In this document: piece after piece, positions 1 to 8,651 of the stretch
Numbering within the stretch: position 1 is the first letter of the stretch
Layout: each line of letters starts with the position of its first letter
Origin: Aliiglaciecola lipolytica E3
GTDB lineage: Bacteria; Pseudomonadota; Gammaproteobacteria; Enterobacterales; Alteromonadaceae
Length of the DNA stretch: 64,000 nt
Direction of reading: 5' to 3'
NCBI RefSeq assembly: GCF_000314975.1
Contig: NZ_BAEN01000065.1
Coordinates: forward strand, 1 to 64,000
Notes under the pieces: generated by a model
The model's database searches: none
Seen by the model: the letters and a program-made list of their open reading frames with translations, nothing else
Told to the model about the DNA's origin: nothing
Made by a program: the position numbers and the translations under genes

Positions 1-865
1 AGTCTTTTCTAGCGTCGCTAGCCCGGTTGTAAGTTTCATTAGCTAATTCAGATATGGTTGTGGCTGAGTCAGAAAGTTGCTCTGAAGATTCAGAAATTGA
101 AAATATTTCTTTATTGACCTCTGGCTTGAATTCTTTTAATTCGTTAGATGCGACTTTAGTTGACATCGCATTTTGGTCAATGCTTGTACCAAGTGATTCA
201 ACTTCATCAACTATGTTTTTAAAAGAATCAATGAGTTGATTGAAGGCAATAATAGACTGGTTATTCGGATTCGAATTGGAGCGGTAAGTTAAATTGAACT
301 TACCGTCTTTTGAAGAAATACTGTTGACGCCAACTAGCAATTCATGAGCTGCTTCCGAATTGCGCGCATTCGTTTTACTCATCCAGGCTAAAATTACGCC
401 TTGAGCAATTGCATAAGCAAAATGCACCAATAATAAGGTTACTAACAACTCACTGTCTAACATGACGAATAAAGGGGCACCCGCTTTTTGTAAAAAGAAA
501 AAACTAGCATGATGAACAGCTACCACCGTTACTGCGGTGACAAATATGCGCCAGTTCTGGTAATAGGCTAAAAAAGACATCAACACAAACACTCCAAAGT
601 GGATTTCAATCGCACCTTGCATCTGTTGAATATGTAATGCTGAGAAAAGCATAAAACTTATGGCAACAATATGTTGAGTGATTTCCTCCTGCCCTTTTTT
701 GAGTATCATAATCAGTGGAATCAGTGCAGCAGGTATTCCAACGACAACGGCTTCAGTCCATGTACTATAAATAGGGGCTATGGCGAAGCTAATAAGCAGC
801 AACACTCCTAGCGCATAAGATAAAACTTTATTAGCGTTGTTTATCCACGTTCTATTATTGTTCAT
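1..865 (-). CDS. methyl-accepting chemotaxis protein, 3' end cut by window edge
   Basis: An open frame runs from the ATG at 863-865 leftwards off the window, so the C-terminal signalling hairpin is not visible. The first ~160 residues form about five or six hydrophobic helices, with a central HxxxMQGAIEIHFGVFV segment followed by YYQNWR. That pattern is typical of chemoreceptors with a multi-helix membrane sensor instead of a periplasmic domain. After it comes a polar, Ser/Asn-rich stretch with repeated SxS/TTISELANE heptads, which looks like the start of the cytoplasmic coiled coil. The expected role is sensing at the inner membrane and control of CheA. No HAMP domain is obvious. Identification rests on overall pattern, because the diagnostic hairpin lies outside the window. 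Confidence 0.8.
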   Translation of the reverse strand, partial: MNNNRTWINNANKVLSYALGVLLLISFAIAPIYSTWTEAVVVGIPAALIPLIMILKKGQEEITQHIVAISFMLFSALHIQQMQGAIEIHFGVFVLMSFLAYYQNWRIFVTAVTVVAVHHASFFFLQKAGAPLFVMLDSELLVTLLLVHFAYAIAQGVILAWMSKTNARNSEAAHELLVGVNSISSKDGKFNLTYRSNSNPNNQSIIAFNQLIDSFKNIVDEVESLGTSIDQNAMSTKVASNELKEFKPEVNKEIFSISESSEQLSDSATTISELANETYNRASDARKD

Positions 866-1105
866 TTTTTAATGGTCCTTTTAATAAATTAGTGCTAAAT
901 CGTGACGTATACGCTTTTTATTCAGATTAGCTTTAGTTACTCCAAAAGTAATAACGTTTTAAATGAATTAATTAATTCAGTAAATTGTTCTTTCGTTTAA
1001 CTATTAATTTATGATCACGAGTTTATGCTGCATAACGTTGACTAATATTATTCGAACATAAATTGTGACTCGTATGGCATAGCACTTAATGTTAGCGTTT
1101 AGAGG

Positions 1106-1116
1106 TTGGTCAATTA
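1106..1116 (+). promoter_or_regulatory. TTGGTCAATTA motif upstream of the MDR gene
   Basis: The 11-mer TTGGTCAATTA lies 35 bases before the start at 1151. The identical 11-mer lies just upstream of the MarR gene at 9271, and near-copies (TTGACCAA on the + strand) precede the psp operon. It could be an operator of that MarR protein, but this is inference from motif sharing only. Confidence 0.3.
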
Positions 1117-1150
1117 ACAGCTGTTTTTCTATTCATTACGAGAGTCTAAA

Positions 1151-2272
1151 ATGAAAATATCGAAACAATTATTTACCCAAATCAGTTCTAAAGGTGAGCT
1201 GACTATTTCTTTAAAAGAACGTGACGTTCCTACTTTAAAACCTCATGAGGTTTTAGTCGAAATGCACGCCTCACCCATAAACCCGTCGGATATGTGGCCA
1301 ATGTTTGGACCTGCGAATCTGCAACAGGGAACGTATGATGTGAGCACAAAAGAATTCAAAGCTCCCGTTCCTCAATCGATGCTTGGCAGTGTGAAATCAC
1401 GTTTGGATCAGATGTTGCCAATTGGAAATGAAGGTGCTGGAAAAGTGGTTGAAGCAGGAAGTAGCGATTCTGCTCAAGCATTATTAGGTAAAACCGTGGG
1501 TATACTGAGTGGAGCCACCTATTCACAGTATTGTGTTGTGCCATTTCAAGCGTGTATTGCACACCAAGACGATACTTCAGCCCGAGCAGCAGCGTCTTCT
1601 TTTGTAAACCCATTAACGGCAATGGGTATGGTTGAAACTATGCGTTCAGAAGGTCATTCCGCGTTAGTTCATACGGCAGCCGCGTCTAGTTTAGGGGTAA
1701 TGCTTAATAAGATTTGTATTGCTGAGAATATCCCATTAGTCAATATTGTTAGAAAACCAGAGCAGGTAGAGATACTGAAAAAATTAGGTGCAAAACATAT
1801 TTGCAACTCTACTAGTGACAGTTTTCAAAAAGATTTGTATGAAGCAATTGATGCCACTGGCGCAACATTGGCTTTTGATGCGATCGGGGGAGGGGAGTTG
1901 GTGAGCCATATCCTTACCGCAATGGAACGGGTTGGTAGTAAAGATGCGAAAGGGTTTAACACTTATGGATCAGCAGATAACAAACAAGTGTACATCTACG
2001 GAGGGCTTGATTTCTCACCAACCATTTTGAATCGCGCTTACGGTATGACGTGGGGAATAGGCGGATGGCTATTAATGCAATTCTTGGGTAAACAAACTCC
2101 AGAAAAAATCACCAAGCTACACCATAAAGTTGCGAATGAAATAAACACCACGTTTGCCATCGATTTCACCGAAGAACTTACTTTTGATCAAGTTTTGCAG
2201 CCTGAAGTCATTCAAAAATATATGGCGAAGAAAACGGGAGAAAAGTTCTTTCTTAATCCCAATGCAAAATAA
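1151..2272 (+). CDS. zinc-independent MDR-family (alcohol dehydrogenase/quinone reductase-like) oxidoreductase
   Basis: This 373-residue medium-chain dehydrogenase/reductase has the N-terminal GroES-like fold (PHEVLVEMHASPINPSD, residues ~30-50) and a Rossmann domain (~170-300). The Rossmann part includes an HTAAASSLG nucleotide-binding turn, the following VRKPEQVEILKKLGA segment and FDAIGGG. No catalytic or structural zinc cysteine cluster is visible, so an NAD(P)H-dependent quinone or enoyl reductase-like activity is more likely than a classical alcohol dehydrogenase. The substrate is unknown. The start ATG follows AGAG at a short distance. The gene stands alone, transcribed away from the chemoreceptor, and a shared TTGGTCAATTA motif upstream hints at control by the MarR protein at 9.3 kb. 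Confidence 0.8.
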   Translation: MKISKQLFTQISSKGELTISLKERDVPTLKPHEVLVEMHASPINPSDMWPMFGPANLQQGTYDVSTKEFKAPVPQSMLGSVKSRLDQMLPIGNEGAGKVVEAGSSDSAQALLGKTVGILSGATYSQYCVVPFQACIAHQDDTSARAAASSFVNPLTAMGMVETMRSEGHSALVHTAAASSLGVMLNKICIAENIPLVNIVRKPEQVEILKKLGAKHICNSTSDSFQKDLYEAIDATGATLAFDAIGGGELVSHILTAMERVGSKDAKGFNTYGSADNKQVYIYGGLDFSPTILNRAYGMTWGIGGWLLMQFLGKQTPEKITKLHHKVANEINTTFAIDFTEELTFDQVLQPEVIQKYMAKKTGEKFFLNPNAK

Positions 2273-2293
2273 TCTAGATTTTTTATTAAAAAA

Positions 2294-2315
2294 CAGTGGC
2301 CAGTTTAGGCCACTG
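2294..2315. terminator. 8-bp hairpin after the MDR gene
   Basis: Perfect inverted repeat CAGTGGCC/GGCCACTG with a 6-base loop, 22 bases past the stop at 2272. An A-rich tract lies on its left side, so the U-run exists only for minus-strand transcripts. It may act in both directions between the convergent genes. Confidence 0.5.
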
Positions 2316-2427
2316 TCTTCACTGCAAGGCTTGTGACATTTAAGATAAATAATGAGGTTTATCGTTTAAGGGCACAAAGAACAGTACGTTCACCAAGTGA
2401 TTTTAGAAAATCTATTGGCACTAAAAA

Positions 2428-2458
2428 CTACCCCAATCTAGTTTAACGATTGGGGTAG
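2428..2458 (-). terminator. rho-independent terminator of the CBS-domain gene
   Basis: An 11-bp perfect stem (CTACCCCAATC/GATTGGGGTAG) with a 9-base loop lies just beyond the stop of the minus-strand CBS gene. It is followed on that strand by TTTTTAGT. A T-run on the other side makes it potentially bidirectional. Confidence 0.75.
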
Positions 2459-2463
2459 CATTT

Positions 2464-3024
2464 TTACGCAGCAGCGACATTGAACAAGTCAACGAACGAT
2501 GGTTGAAGCTGAATATCTACGGGTAATCTAAGAATTCTAGCCACATCACTTGCTGATATTAGTCCTCGGATTTCGTGATTTTTCTTATCAATAACGAGAC
2601 AATGTTGTTGATGATTGTCACGTAGTGTTTCTACAACATCACCAACCGTTGCATAGCATAACTCTTCGAATGCAAACGCTTTAAGCGTACTTCTATGTCG
2701 CATGAAGTCAGTCACAGGAATTTCTTCTCTGGGCTGATCTTTGGTGACTTTGGCGAGAATTTTTTGCTCACTTAAATCATTTAATGCCACTATGCCAATG
2801 AAGTTCTGATCACTACCAAGTACTAATTTCATTCGCACATGTGATTTTTTCATTAAGTCTTCAAGCTCAACTGCTTTAGCCGAAGAGTCTATTACTAATG
2901 GCATGAATTGTTTAAAGTCAGTAAAAATTGACAATGCATTTGAATGCAAAGTAATACTATTATTTTCTGGAGGCCAAACTAATTTGTCCACAGATTCAGT
3001 GTTATAAAGTGCTAGCTTTTTCAT
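2464..3024 (-). CDS. CBS-domain protein
   Basis: A soluble protein of 186 residues with a pair of CBS motifs: a degenerate first one (~residues 40-95, containing MKLVLGSDQNFIGIVALND) and a clearer second one (~110-175, containing HCLVIDKKNHEIRGLISASDVARILR). CBS pairs bind adenine nucleotides and regulate partner proteins. No effector domain is attached, so this is a stand-alone sensor or adaptor of unknown partner. I chose the ATG at 3022-3024 (MKKLALYN) because AAGGAG lies 7 bases upstream of it, whereas the in-frame ATG three codons earlier and the one at 3045 have no usable spacing. Its start overlaps the end of a candidate small ORF (3002-3130). Confidence 0.8.
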   Translation of the reverse strand: MKKLALYNTESVDKLVWPPENNSITLHSNALSIFTDFKQFMPLVIDSSAKAVELEDLMKKSHVRMKLVLGSDQNFIGIVALNDLSEQKILAKVTKDQPREEIPVTDFMRHRSTLKAFAFEELCYATVGDVVETLRDNHQQHCLVIDKKNHEIRGLISASDVARILRLPVDIQLQPSFVDLFNVAAA

Positions 3025-3130
3025 TTGCATGCTCCTTCTTAACACTTTTCACAATATCGCTTTTTCTAAGATTAGATTGAATAAAAGCGCAGTCGATACG
3101 ATAAAGAACTAATACGTCAGTTAAACTCAT
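3002..3130 (-). CDS. candidate small protein, 42 aa, overlapping the CBS gene start
   Basis: The frame ATG AGT TTA ACT GAC... reads 42 codons (MSLTDVLVLYRIDC at its start) and stops inside the first codons of the CBS gene in another frame, an overlap of 23 bases. AGAGGG lies about 9 bases before the ATG. The arrangement suggests translational coupling to the CBS gene, or a leader ORF. No homologue is recognised. It is short enough to be chance, so treat it as a candidate. Confidence 0.35.
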   Translation of the reverse strand: MSLTDVLVLYRIDCAFIQSNLRKSDIVKSVKKEHANEKASTL

Positions 3131-3175
3131 GGGGAAACCCTCTGATTTAGTAAAATAAAATTTGTTTTTTTTGAA

Positions 3176-3469
3176 TCAGATGGTTGCAGCTGGGGGGCCG
3201 CGGATGAAAAGTGTATCTTTATAAGTGGTGAAATCAGCGTTTTGGAATTTCGCTGCGGGAAAGTGGCGTAATTTTGAAAGCGCTTGAACTTCAAGTGTTA
3301 AACAAGCATCGAGATCTTTATCAAATGAGTCAAGCTCTATCCCTTCAACATGTTCAACAATAGAACTTGAAACATTGAGAGAGCTGTTCTGATTTTCAAG
3401 TGCCAGTGATGAGAAGCTAAAACTAGCTACCCATGACATTAACACTATGTTGAACCAAAACATTTTCAT
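3176..3469 (-). CDS. small secreted protein of unknown function
   Basis: A 97-residue protein beginning MKMFWFNIVLMSWVASFSFS, a convincing Sec signal peptide with likely cleavage after SLA (~residue 23). The mature part is ~74 residues, acidic in its first half and with a single cysteine (DACLTLEV), ending in FIRGPPAATI. I do not recognise a family. It lies 45 bases upstream of the small ORF and CBS gene on the same strand, so the three may be one transcript. Confidence 0.55.
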   Translation of the reverse strand: MKMFWFNIVLMSWVASFSFSSLALENQNSSLNVSSSIVEHVEGIELDSFDKDLDACLTLEVQALSKLRHFPAAKFQNADFTTYKDTLFIRGPPAATI

Positions 3470-3892
3470 TAAATGAATTCTCTTTTTTCTTTAAATCTTA
3501 CATATGGGCAATAAATTTATAATTCAACGTCGCAATTACGAATCTAGTAACAAGGGAATGATTGAATCAACCACTTTGTTCTACTTGTGCAAAGTTAAAA
3601 TACGCCTTAAATATGATTCTGTAAAAACCACTCGACGTGTTTATTCCACCAATTAACTTAGAATTTTTAAAAGTCTAAATAATTCGTCATTAAGCTGCTT
3701 TTGAAATAGGTAAAAATTACAAATAAGCGAACATTTTTCCTATTTTAAAATGCACTAGTTGTTAGGTTAAATGTGTTGAACATATACCTCATGTGTTGAT
3801 ATCTGCACCTGCCACTTGAAAATCACTCGTTTATGAAAAATGGCATACCTATTGAATTACCTTCTGAATAATCTATTAAATTGGTGTATTTC
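3470..3892. other. intergenic, no gene seen
   Basis: A divergent intergenic region of about 420 bases, AT-rich. A TATAAT box occurs at 3518-3523 on the + strand with no convincing -35. No ORF with a ribosome-binding site, hairpin or repeat stood out. Confidence 0.5.
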
Positions 3893-4078
3893 ATGAGTTA
3901 TCAATGTGACCGCACCGCTTCATTGGAACGCTTTAAAAAGTTGCTGTGTTTTCCTCCTATGGGAGCAAAAATTGTGCTGAAAAAAGGCCAAATTGAAAAG
4001 AACGATTTTGATGACATGTGTAAAACAAACATGGAACAAGAACTGTGCATAAGACTTAGCGCTTGGGGTGAGCGATAA
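3893..4078 (+). CDS. small cytosolic protein of unknown function, coupled to the next membrane gene
   Basis: 61 residues from the ATG at 3893 (MSYQCDRTAS...); an in-frame TTG four codons earlier is less likely. The protein is basic in the middle and has four cysteines, with a FPPMGAKIVLKKGQ segment. Its stop codon overlaps the ATG of the following membrane protein (TAATG), so the pair is probably translationally coupled and functionally linked. No family recognised. A true gene is favoured by the tight coupling rather than by homology. Confidence 0.5.
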   Translation: MSYQCDRTASLERFKKLLCFPPMGAKIVLKKGQIEKNDFDDMCKTNMEQELCIRLSAWGER

Positions 4079-4794
4079 TGACAGATCCAACGCTGGCAAT
4101 TTTAATGTATTTTGTCGTGCCTATCTGGTTGTTGGCAGGAATAGTCGATTGGTTTTGCCATCGACGCAGCAACATTGCTCAAACAAGTGGGGCGAAAGAG
4201 TCATTAATCCATTTATTAATGTTTGCTGAAGTTGGCATTCCTTTAATTCTGATCCTGATATGTGAAGTGAACAGTCTCATTATTGCTATTAGCATCATTA
4301 TGTTTCTGCTCCACGAGTTAACCGCCATGTGGGATGTGTCCTATGCCGTTACGAAGCGAAGAGTGGGACCCGTAGAGCAGCATGTGCACAGTTTTTTAGA
4401 AATGATACCTCTGCTAGCACTAGTCTTAATCATTGCCCGTCATTGGCCTCATTTCACTTCGCTATTCACGCCTAGTGGCTTTCCACCTGATTTTACACTT
4501 CGCTTAAAAGAAGCCCCTTTACCGACTACTTACTTAAGCATCGTTTTATTTATTGCGGTCGTTTTAGAGTTTGCTCCTTACGTGGAAGAGTTTATACGAG
4601 GTATGAAAGCACGTTCTAATAAGCCTGACCATCAATCTCCAACAAAATCGGAGATCAACCAAGATCAGGTATTTGCAAACTCTGAAGCAAAAGCGGCGAG
4701 TCCTTTAGCAAACTCTATTGCAGGTGAAGAAGACCCAGGTGCCGCTCTTGAGATGTTGGTAGCAAACCAATTAGATGATAAGGAAAAGAAATAA
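4078..4794 (+). CDS. conserved multi-spanning inner-membrane protein
   Basis: 238 residues with about five to six hydrophobic helices (residues ~5-22, 40-58, 62-80, 105-125, 155-175) and a polar, acidic C-terminal tail of ~60 residues. A striking charged/His-rich motif lies between helices: HELTAMWDVSYA followed by RRVGPVEQHVHSFLEMIP. Proteins with this HxxxxxWD...EQHxHxxLE signature are found in many proteobacteria and are sometimes mislabelled diguanylate cyclase, but there is no GGDEF domain here. The conserved His/Glu/Asp residues in or near the membrane suggest metal or cofactor binding, or an enzymatic role; this is inference. It is coupled to the 61-residue ORF upstream. Confidence 0.6.
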   Translation: MTDPTLAILMYFVVPIWLLAGIVDWFCHRRSNIAQTSGAKESLIHLLMFAEVGIPLILILICEVNSLIIAISIIMFLLHELTAMWDVSYAVTKRRVGPVEQHVHSFLEMIPLLALVLIIARHWPHFTSLFTPSGFPPDFTLRLKEAPLPTTYLSIVLFIAVVLEFAPYVEEFIRGMKARSNKPDHQSPTKSEINQDQVFANSEAKAASPLANSIAGEEDPGAALEMLVANQLDDKEKK

Positions 4795-5117
4795 TTAAGT
4801 AACTAGTGTGACTATTAAAACAAATCGTTGGTATCTAGCTCGGCGATTTTCTCGCCGAAGCACAAGTTCAGTATAAATCGAAAATGTGAAAATTTCCGAT
4901 CGGGCCTTTGTGTTTACATATTACAACTTTTTGCTTTAATTATGCATTACAGGGGGTAGATTTTGACTGTGCTTAAAGAAGAATTATTCAATTACAGGAA
5001 GTGCTTTTATTCCCTTCATTTTAAGTGTTTGCATAAATCACACTATATCTAGCAGTTGATTAATATAGTTTGAGTGTTTGAAGCGTCGAGCTAACACATA
5101 ATTTTTAAGTGGGGATA
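4795..5117. other. intergenic with one hairpin
   Basis: About 320 bases between co-oriented genes. A 7-bp hairpin TCGGCGA/TCGCCGA sits at 4840-4858, 45 bases after the upstream stop and without a T-run, so it could be a weak terminator. No ORF was seen in the rest. Confidence 0.4.
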
Positions 5118-5558
5118 ATGTCGATTATGGATCTCAATATTGATTTCAATCTAATTTGGTTTCACTTGTATCAATTAGGTATAGCGTTTTTTCTTGCATT
5201 ACCTATCGCTGTTGATCGCGAAAGTCGAGCAAGAGGCGCTGGACTGAGAACATTCCCCTTGGTGACGATTTCCTCATGTGCTTTTATGCTCGTTGGCATA
5301 GACGTTTATTGCGACCCTGAAGCACAAGCCAGAGTGATGTATGGCATTATCACTGGAATCGGGTTTATAGGTGGCGGCTCGATTATAAAAAACTCCGATA
5401 GTGTAAGTGGAACGGCTACTGCCGCAGGCATTTGGCTAACGGGCGCGATAGGGGTAGCGGTTGCGTATCAACGATATGAAATTGCCATTGTACTTTCGCT
5501 AATTGGATTTTTTGTTTTGTTTGGTCTGGAGAAATCCAAACCACTTGCTAGAAAATAA
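5118..5558 (+). CDS. MgtC/SapB-family membrane protein
   Basis: About 146 residues with four predicted helices. It has the family hallmarks: the AVDRESRARGAGLRTFPLV loop after helix 1, GIITGIGFIGGGSIIK, and SGTATAAGIWLTGAIGVAVA. This is the membrane domain of MgtC/SapB proteins, without the C-terminal ACT-like domain of Salmonella MgtC. Family members influence growth at low Mg2+ and membrane energetics, but the precise activity is unsettled. The start is uncertain: ATG at 5118 or 5127 both sit behind a GGGGA (5111-5115) at non-ideal spacing, and a GTG at 5109 is also in frame. Confidence 0.85.
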   Translation: MSIMDLNIDFNLIWFHLYQLGIAFFLALPIAVDRESRARGAGLRTFPLVTISSCAFMLVGIDVYCDPEAQARVMYGIITGIGFIGGGSIIKNSDSVSGTATAAGIWLTGAIGVAVAYQRYEIAIVLSLIGFFVLFGLEKSKPLARK

Positions 5559-5641
5559 AATAGATTGATTTTATAAACGACCAAACCAAAGGGTTAGCAT
5601 TCGCTATGTTTAATTGATTTTTGAGAATGTATTGCAGTGTC

Positions 5642-5665
5642 AGGCCGTATTTTAAATCACGGCCT
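5642..5665. terminator. hairpin between convergent genes
   Basis: AGGCCGT/ACGGCCT inverted repeat (7 bp) with a 10-base AT-rich loop, placed between the ends of the MgtC-like gene and the SDR gene. No strong T-run on either side, so termination is plausible but not certain. Confidence 0.4.
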
Positions 5666-5696
5666 ACCCATAAATTTCACAATAATTTATTAAAAA

Positions 5697-6596
5697 TTAA
5701 GGCAAATGGTGTCCGCCAGTGACGCCCATAATTTCAGCTGTTACATAACTTGACTCTTGAGAAGCTAAGTAAACATATACTGGCGCTAATTCAGCCGGTT
5801 GGCCTGGTCTACCCAAGGGCACGTTTTGTCCAAAGCTTGATAATTTCTCGGCTGGTTGTCCGCCACTTTGCTGCAACGGAGTCCAAATGGGTCCTGGCGC
5901 GACGCCATTCACGCGTATCCCTTTATCTACAAGCATTTTCGCCAAGCTCTTAGTAAAACTGGTAATCGCACCTTTAGTGGATGCATAGTCAAGTAAACCA
6001 GCAGAAGGTTGGTAGCTCTGAATCGAAGTTGTATTGATTATGCTTGCACCGGGGGGCATGTGTTTAACACTAGCCTTAGTGATCCAAAACATGCCAAACA
6101 CGTTGGTCGCATAGGTCTGACAGAATTGTTCTGTGGTTAAATCGTCAATATCAGCAACAAATTGTTGCTTACCTGCATTATTAACTAATATGTCGATAGA
6201 GCCTAAACGCTCAACGGTTTGGCTTACTAACGTTTGAAAAAAACCTTCATCGGAAATATCGCCAGCTATACCGATAGCGTTTACTCCGCTAGCCTGCAAG
6301 ATATCTAAGGTTTCATTTGCATCGGTTTCTTCACTTGCCAGATAGTTGAAAACCACGTCAGCCCCTTCGCGTGCAAACGCTATCGCAACTGCTCGTCCGA
6401 TTCCAGAGTCTCCACCGGTTATTAAAGCTTTACGACCTTCTAATCGGCCGCTGCCAACATAACTATCTTCGCCGTGATCGGCATTGGGTTTAAGTATGTC
6501 GTCTAATCCGGGATCGGGCTGATCATCATCTTTTTCAGTGTGGCTCATTTGATACTGATAACGGGGATCTTGCATTTTAAATTGATTTGATTTCAT
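5697..6596 (-). CDS. SDR-family oxidoreductase (YghA-like)
   Basis: 299 residues with a ~50-residue polar N-terminal extension (GDSYVGSGRL-type) before the Rossmann domain. Cofactor motif TGGDSGIGRA, then NNAG, catalytic Ser in INTTSIQSY and the YASTK active-site pair (Tyr-x-x-x-Lys), and the C-terminal GGHHLP end are all present. Extension and motifs match the E. coli YghA / general-stress SDR group, usually NAD(P)-dependent with undefined alcohol or aldehyde substrates. AAAGGAG lies 9 bases before the ATG. It is a single gene facing the MgtC-like gene. Confidence 0.85.
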   Translation of the reverse strand: MKSNQFKMQDPRYQYQMSHTEKDDDQPDPGLDDILKPNADHGEDSYVGSGRLEGRKALITGGDSGIGRAVAIAFAREGADVVFNYLASEETDANETLDILQASGVNAIGIAGDISDEGFFQTLVSQTVERLGSIDILVNNAGKQQFVADIDDLTTEQFCQTYATNVFGMFWITKASVKHMPPGASIINTTSIQSYQPSAGLLDYASTKGAITSFTKSLAKMLVDKGIRVNGVAPGPIWTPLQQSGGQPAEKLSSFGQNVPLGRPGQPAELAPVYVYLASQESSYVTAEIMGVTGGHHLP

Positions 6597-6731
6597 CGCT
6601 AAAGTCTCCTTTAAACCTTAGGTATTTACTGAATTCCTCCTATAAAATTTGCAACGCTAGGCAAAGTTACACCTACTCAAAAAATCAAAGAAATTTTGCA
6701 AACCCTGCCTAATCTAACTTTTAGAAGTGAC

Positions 6732-6908
6732 CTATCGCTTAGACATGGTTTCTAATTCGCGATCTTGGTATCTAGTTTTACGATGATTGGGAATGGGTTT
6801 GTGTAATGAGCGCGTGGTGCGATTTATCTTACGAAATGTACCGTCTACATAATTCTCGATGGACTCAACATCAACGTGAAGATTGTTTCTGTCTTGAAAT
6901 GTTTTCAC
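6732..6908 (-). CDS. small basic protein, 58 aa, GTG start
   Basis: A short frame starting with GTG at 6906-6908, preceded by AGAGGAG at a 7-base spacing. It encodes VKTFQDRNNLHVDVESIENY... and ends in an Arg/Lys/His-rich half (NHRKTRYQDRELETMSKR). It has no signal peptide and no helix long enough for a membrane span. The strong ribosome-binding site and continuous coding character support a real small gene. No family recognised; the basic tail could bind nucleic acid, which is speculation. Confidence 0.5.
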   Translation of the reverse strand: MKTFQDRNNLHVDVESIENYVDGTFRKINRTTRSLHKPIPNHRKTRYQDRELETMSKR

Positions 6909-7388
6909 TTTGCATCTCCTCTAAAATCTAAATTGGCAACCAATCGTTTGGTTCGCATTTTTAAAACAGCAATACATATGCCAAATAAATGATTTTAAGG
7001 GGATGCAGCTACAACCTATAACCGGCGTACCTTTCAAGCTTTTTTTACAGAAAATAATAACAAGGAGAATGAGTAGAATAATTGAAAAATCCTCCCATTT
7101 AGTGGAAAAAATTACACGGAATTATTAAGGCGAAAACGTTTATATATGTTCGAGTATAAGTTGAGGTGTGAAATATATTTCTACTTCACTCAATACCCAA
7201 TTGCCTCCTTAGTTTTTCCTAAGCCTTTTTGAAATGCTATAATAGGCCAGCACTCAATTCTTCAAAAAGTTTTTTCGAACTTTATTGGCTTCAATAAAAA
7301 GATGGGCCATGAGGAATTTGAACAGAAAATTTAGCGTTATGCATATCGTCAAATATTAAAAGCACATCATTTAAAACATAGGGTTATC
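6909..7388. other. intergenic upstream of dusA
   Basis: About 480 bases without a convincing gene. A TATAAT box at 7238-7243 with a weak TTTCCT 17 bases upstream could be the dusA promoter, leaving a ~140-base leader. Two tiny frames of 16-19 codons have poorly spaced ribosome-binding sites and were not called. Confidence 0.4.
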
Positions 7389-8426
7389 GTGAATTCTACT
7401 ACCGCTCCTTTAGACCGCACCATCTCCGTCGCGCCAATGCTGGATTGGACGGATAAACATTGTCGTTATTTTTTACGGCAGATTTCTCAGCATGCGCTTC
7501 TATATACTGAGATGGTTACAACCGGTGCGATCATTTTTGGTAAAGGCGACTATTTAGCATTTAATCATCAAGAGCATCCAGTAGCATTGCAATTAGGTGG
7601 TTCTGACCCAACTGACATGGCGCGTTGCGCGGTACTGGCGCAACAGCGGGGATATGATGAAGTTAATATCAATGTAGGTTGCCCCTCCGATAGAGTGCAA
7701 AATGGACGATTTGGTGCTTGTTTAATGGCCGAACCAGAGACAGTTGCACAATGTATTAAAAGCATGCAAGCGGAGATTGATATTCCAGTAACCGTAAAGT
7801 CTCGGATTGGCATCGATGAAATGGATGAATACGAAGATCTGACTCGTTTTATTACAACCGTAGCGGATGCAGGTTGCGATACTTTTATTGTGCATGCTCG
7901 TAAAGCTTGGTTAAAAGGATTGAGTCCAAAAGAAAATAGGGATATCCCGCCATTGATGTATGAGCGTGTTTATCATCTCAAAGAACAATTTCCAGATTTA
8001 CACATTAGCATTAATGGCGGAGTGAAGACGCTAGACGATGTGGCGTTACACCTAAAGTATATCGATGGGGTTATGATTGGACGCGAGGTTTATAGTAACC
8101 CTTATATTCTGGCGGATGTCGATAAGCGTTTTTATGGCGACAATCACAAGGTACCAACTCGTCATGATGTTGTTGAAAGCATGATTGAGTATGCAAAAGC
8201 CCAATTAGAGTTACCTCATACGCGAATCTGGCACATAGCTCGGCATATGCTCGGACTATTTCAAGGTCAGCCTGGTGCGCGTATCTGGAGGCGCTATCTT
8301 AGTCAAAACGGTACACAAAAAGGAGCTGGAATTGAATTGCTTGAAAACGCATTAGCGACTCTTGATGAGGCTCAATTTCAAGCAGAGCAATTTCGCAATA
8401 GCATCACACCTCAACAAGTTGGTTAA
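7389..8426 (+). CDS. dusA: tRNA-dihydrouridine(20/20a) synthase
   Basis: 345-residue FMN enzyme reducing uridines 20/20a in the tRNA D-loop. Signatures: [10 protein letters not shown] at ~13-22, the [13 protein letters not shown] segment, [21 protein letters not shown] with the catalytic cysteine at residue 98, KSRIGID, and [16 protein letters not shown], whose insertion is typical of DusA rather than DusB/C. Length is normal for DusA. The start is GTG, behind a weak AGGG, and no nearer ATG fits the family N-terminus. In E. coli dusA neighbours pspG, a sigma-54-dependent stress gene; here too a sigma-54-type promoter and small envelope genes follow. Confidence 0.93.
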   Translation: MNSTTAPLDRTISVAPMLDWTDKHCRYFLRQISQHALLYTEMVTTGAIIFGKGDYLAFNHQEHPVALQLGGSDPTDMARCAVLAQQRGYDEVNINVGCPSDRVQNGRFGACLMAEPETVAQCIKSMQAEIDIPVTVKSRIGIDEMDEYEDLTRFITTVADAGCDTFIVHARKAWLKGLSPKENRDIPPLMYERVYHLKEQFPDLHISINGGVKTLDDVALHLKYIDGVMIGREVYSNPYILADVDKRFYGDNHKVPTRHDVVESMIEYAKAQLELPHTRIWHIARHMLGLFQGQPGARIWRRYLSQNGTQKGAGIELLENALATLDEAQFQAEQFRNSITPQQVG

Positions 8427-8561
8427 AATCACTAACTAGCTTGGTCAAAAAGGCTAAAAGTTAATTTTTAGCCTCATTGAAATCCAAATCGTTATTTTCG
8501 GTTTAAATCAAATCTTATAAAAAATCTATAAAATACAAATAGATAACATTTTTTTGAGTAG

Positions 8562-8578
8562 TTGGCACAACTATCGCA
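8562..8578 (+). promoter_or_regulatory. sigma-54-type (-24/-12) promoter
   Basis: TTGGCACAACTATCGCA matches the consensus YTGGCACGRNNNTTGCW at 12 of 14 defined positions, with the invariant GG (8564-8565) and GC (8576-8577) exactly 12 bases apart. Expected start near 8589, about 60 bases before the ORF at 8652. A second such site precedes pspA at 9915. Confidence 0.7.
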
Positions 8579-8651
8579 ATAGTGGTTGCGACTTAACTAG
8601 TAACTGAATAATCGGTTACTGCATACAAACACAACTACTTAGGAAAATATT

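Noticed and set aside
2414-2430. TTGGCAC-containing stretch as a third sigma-54 promoter
   Set aside because: The -12 half has no GC at the required 12-base distance and it lies at the 3' ends of convergent genes.
7069-7128. 19-codon frame (MSRIIEKSS...) behind AAGGAGA
   Set aside because: The ribosome-binding site is only two bases from the ATG and the frame is very short; probably chance.
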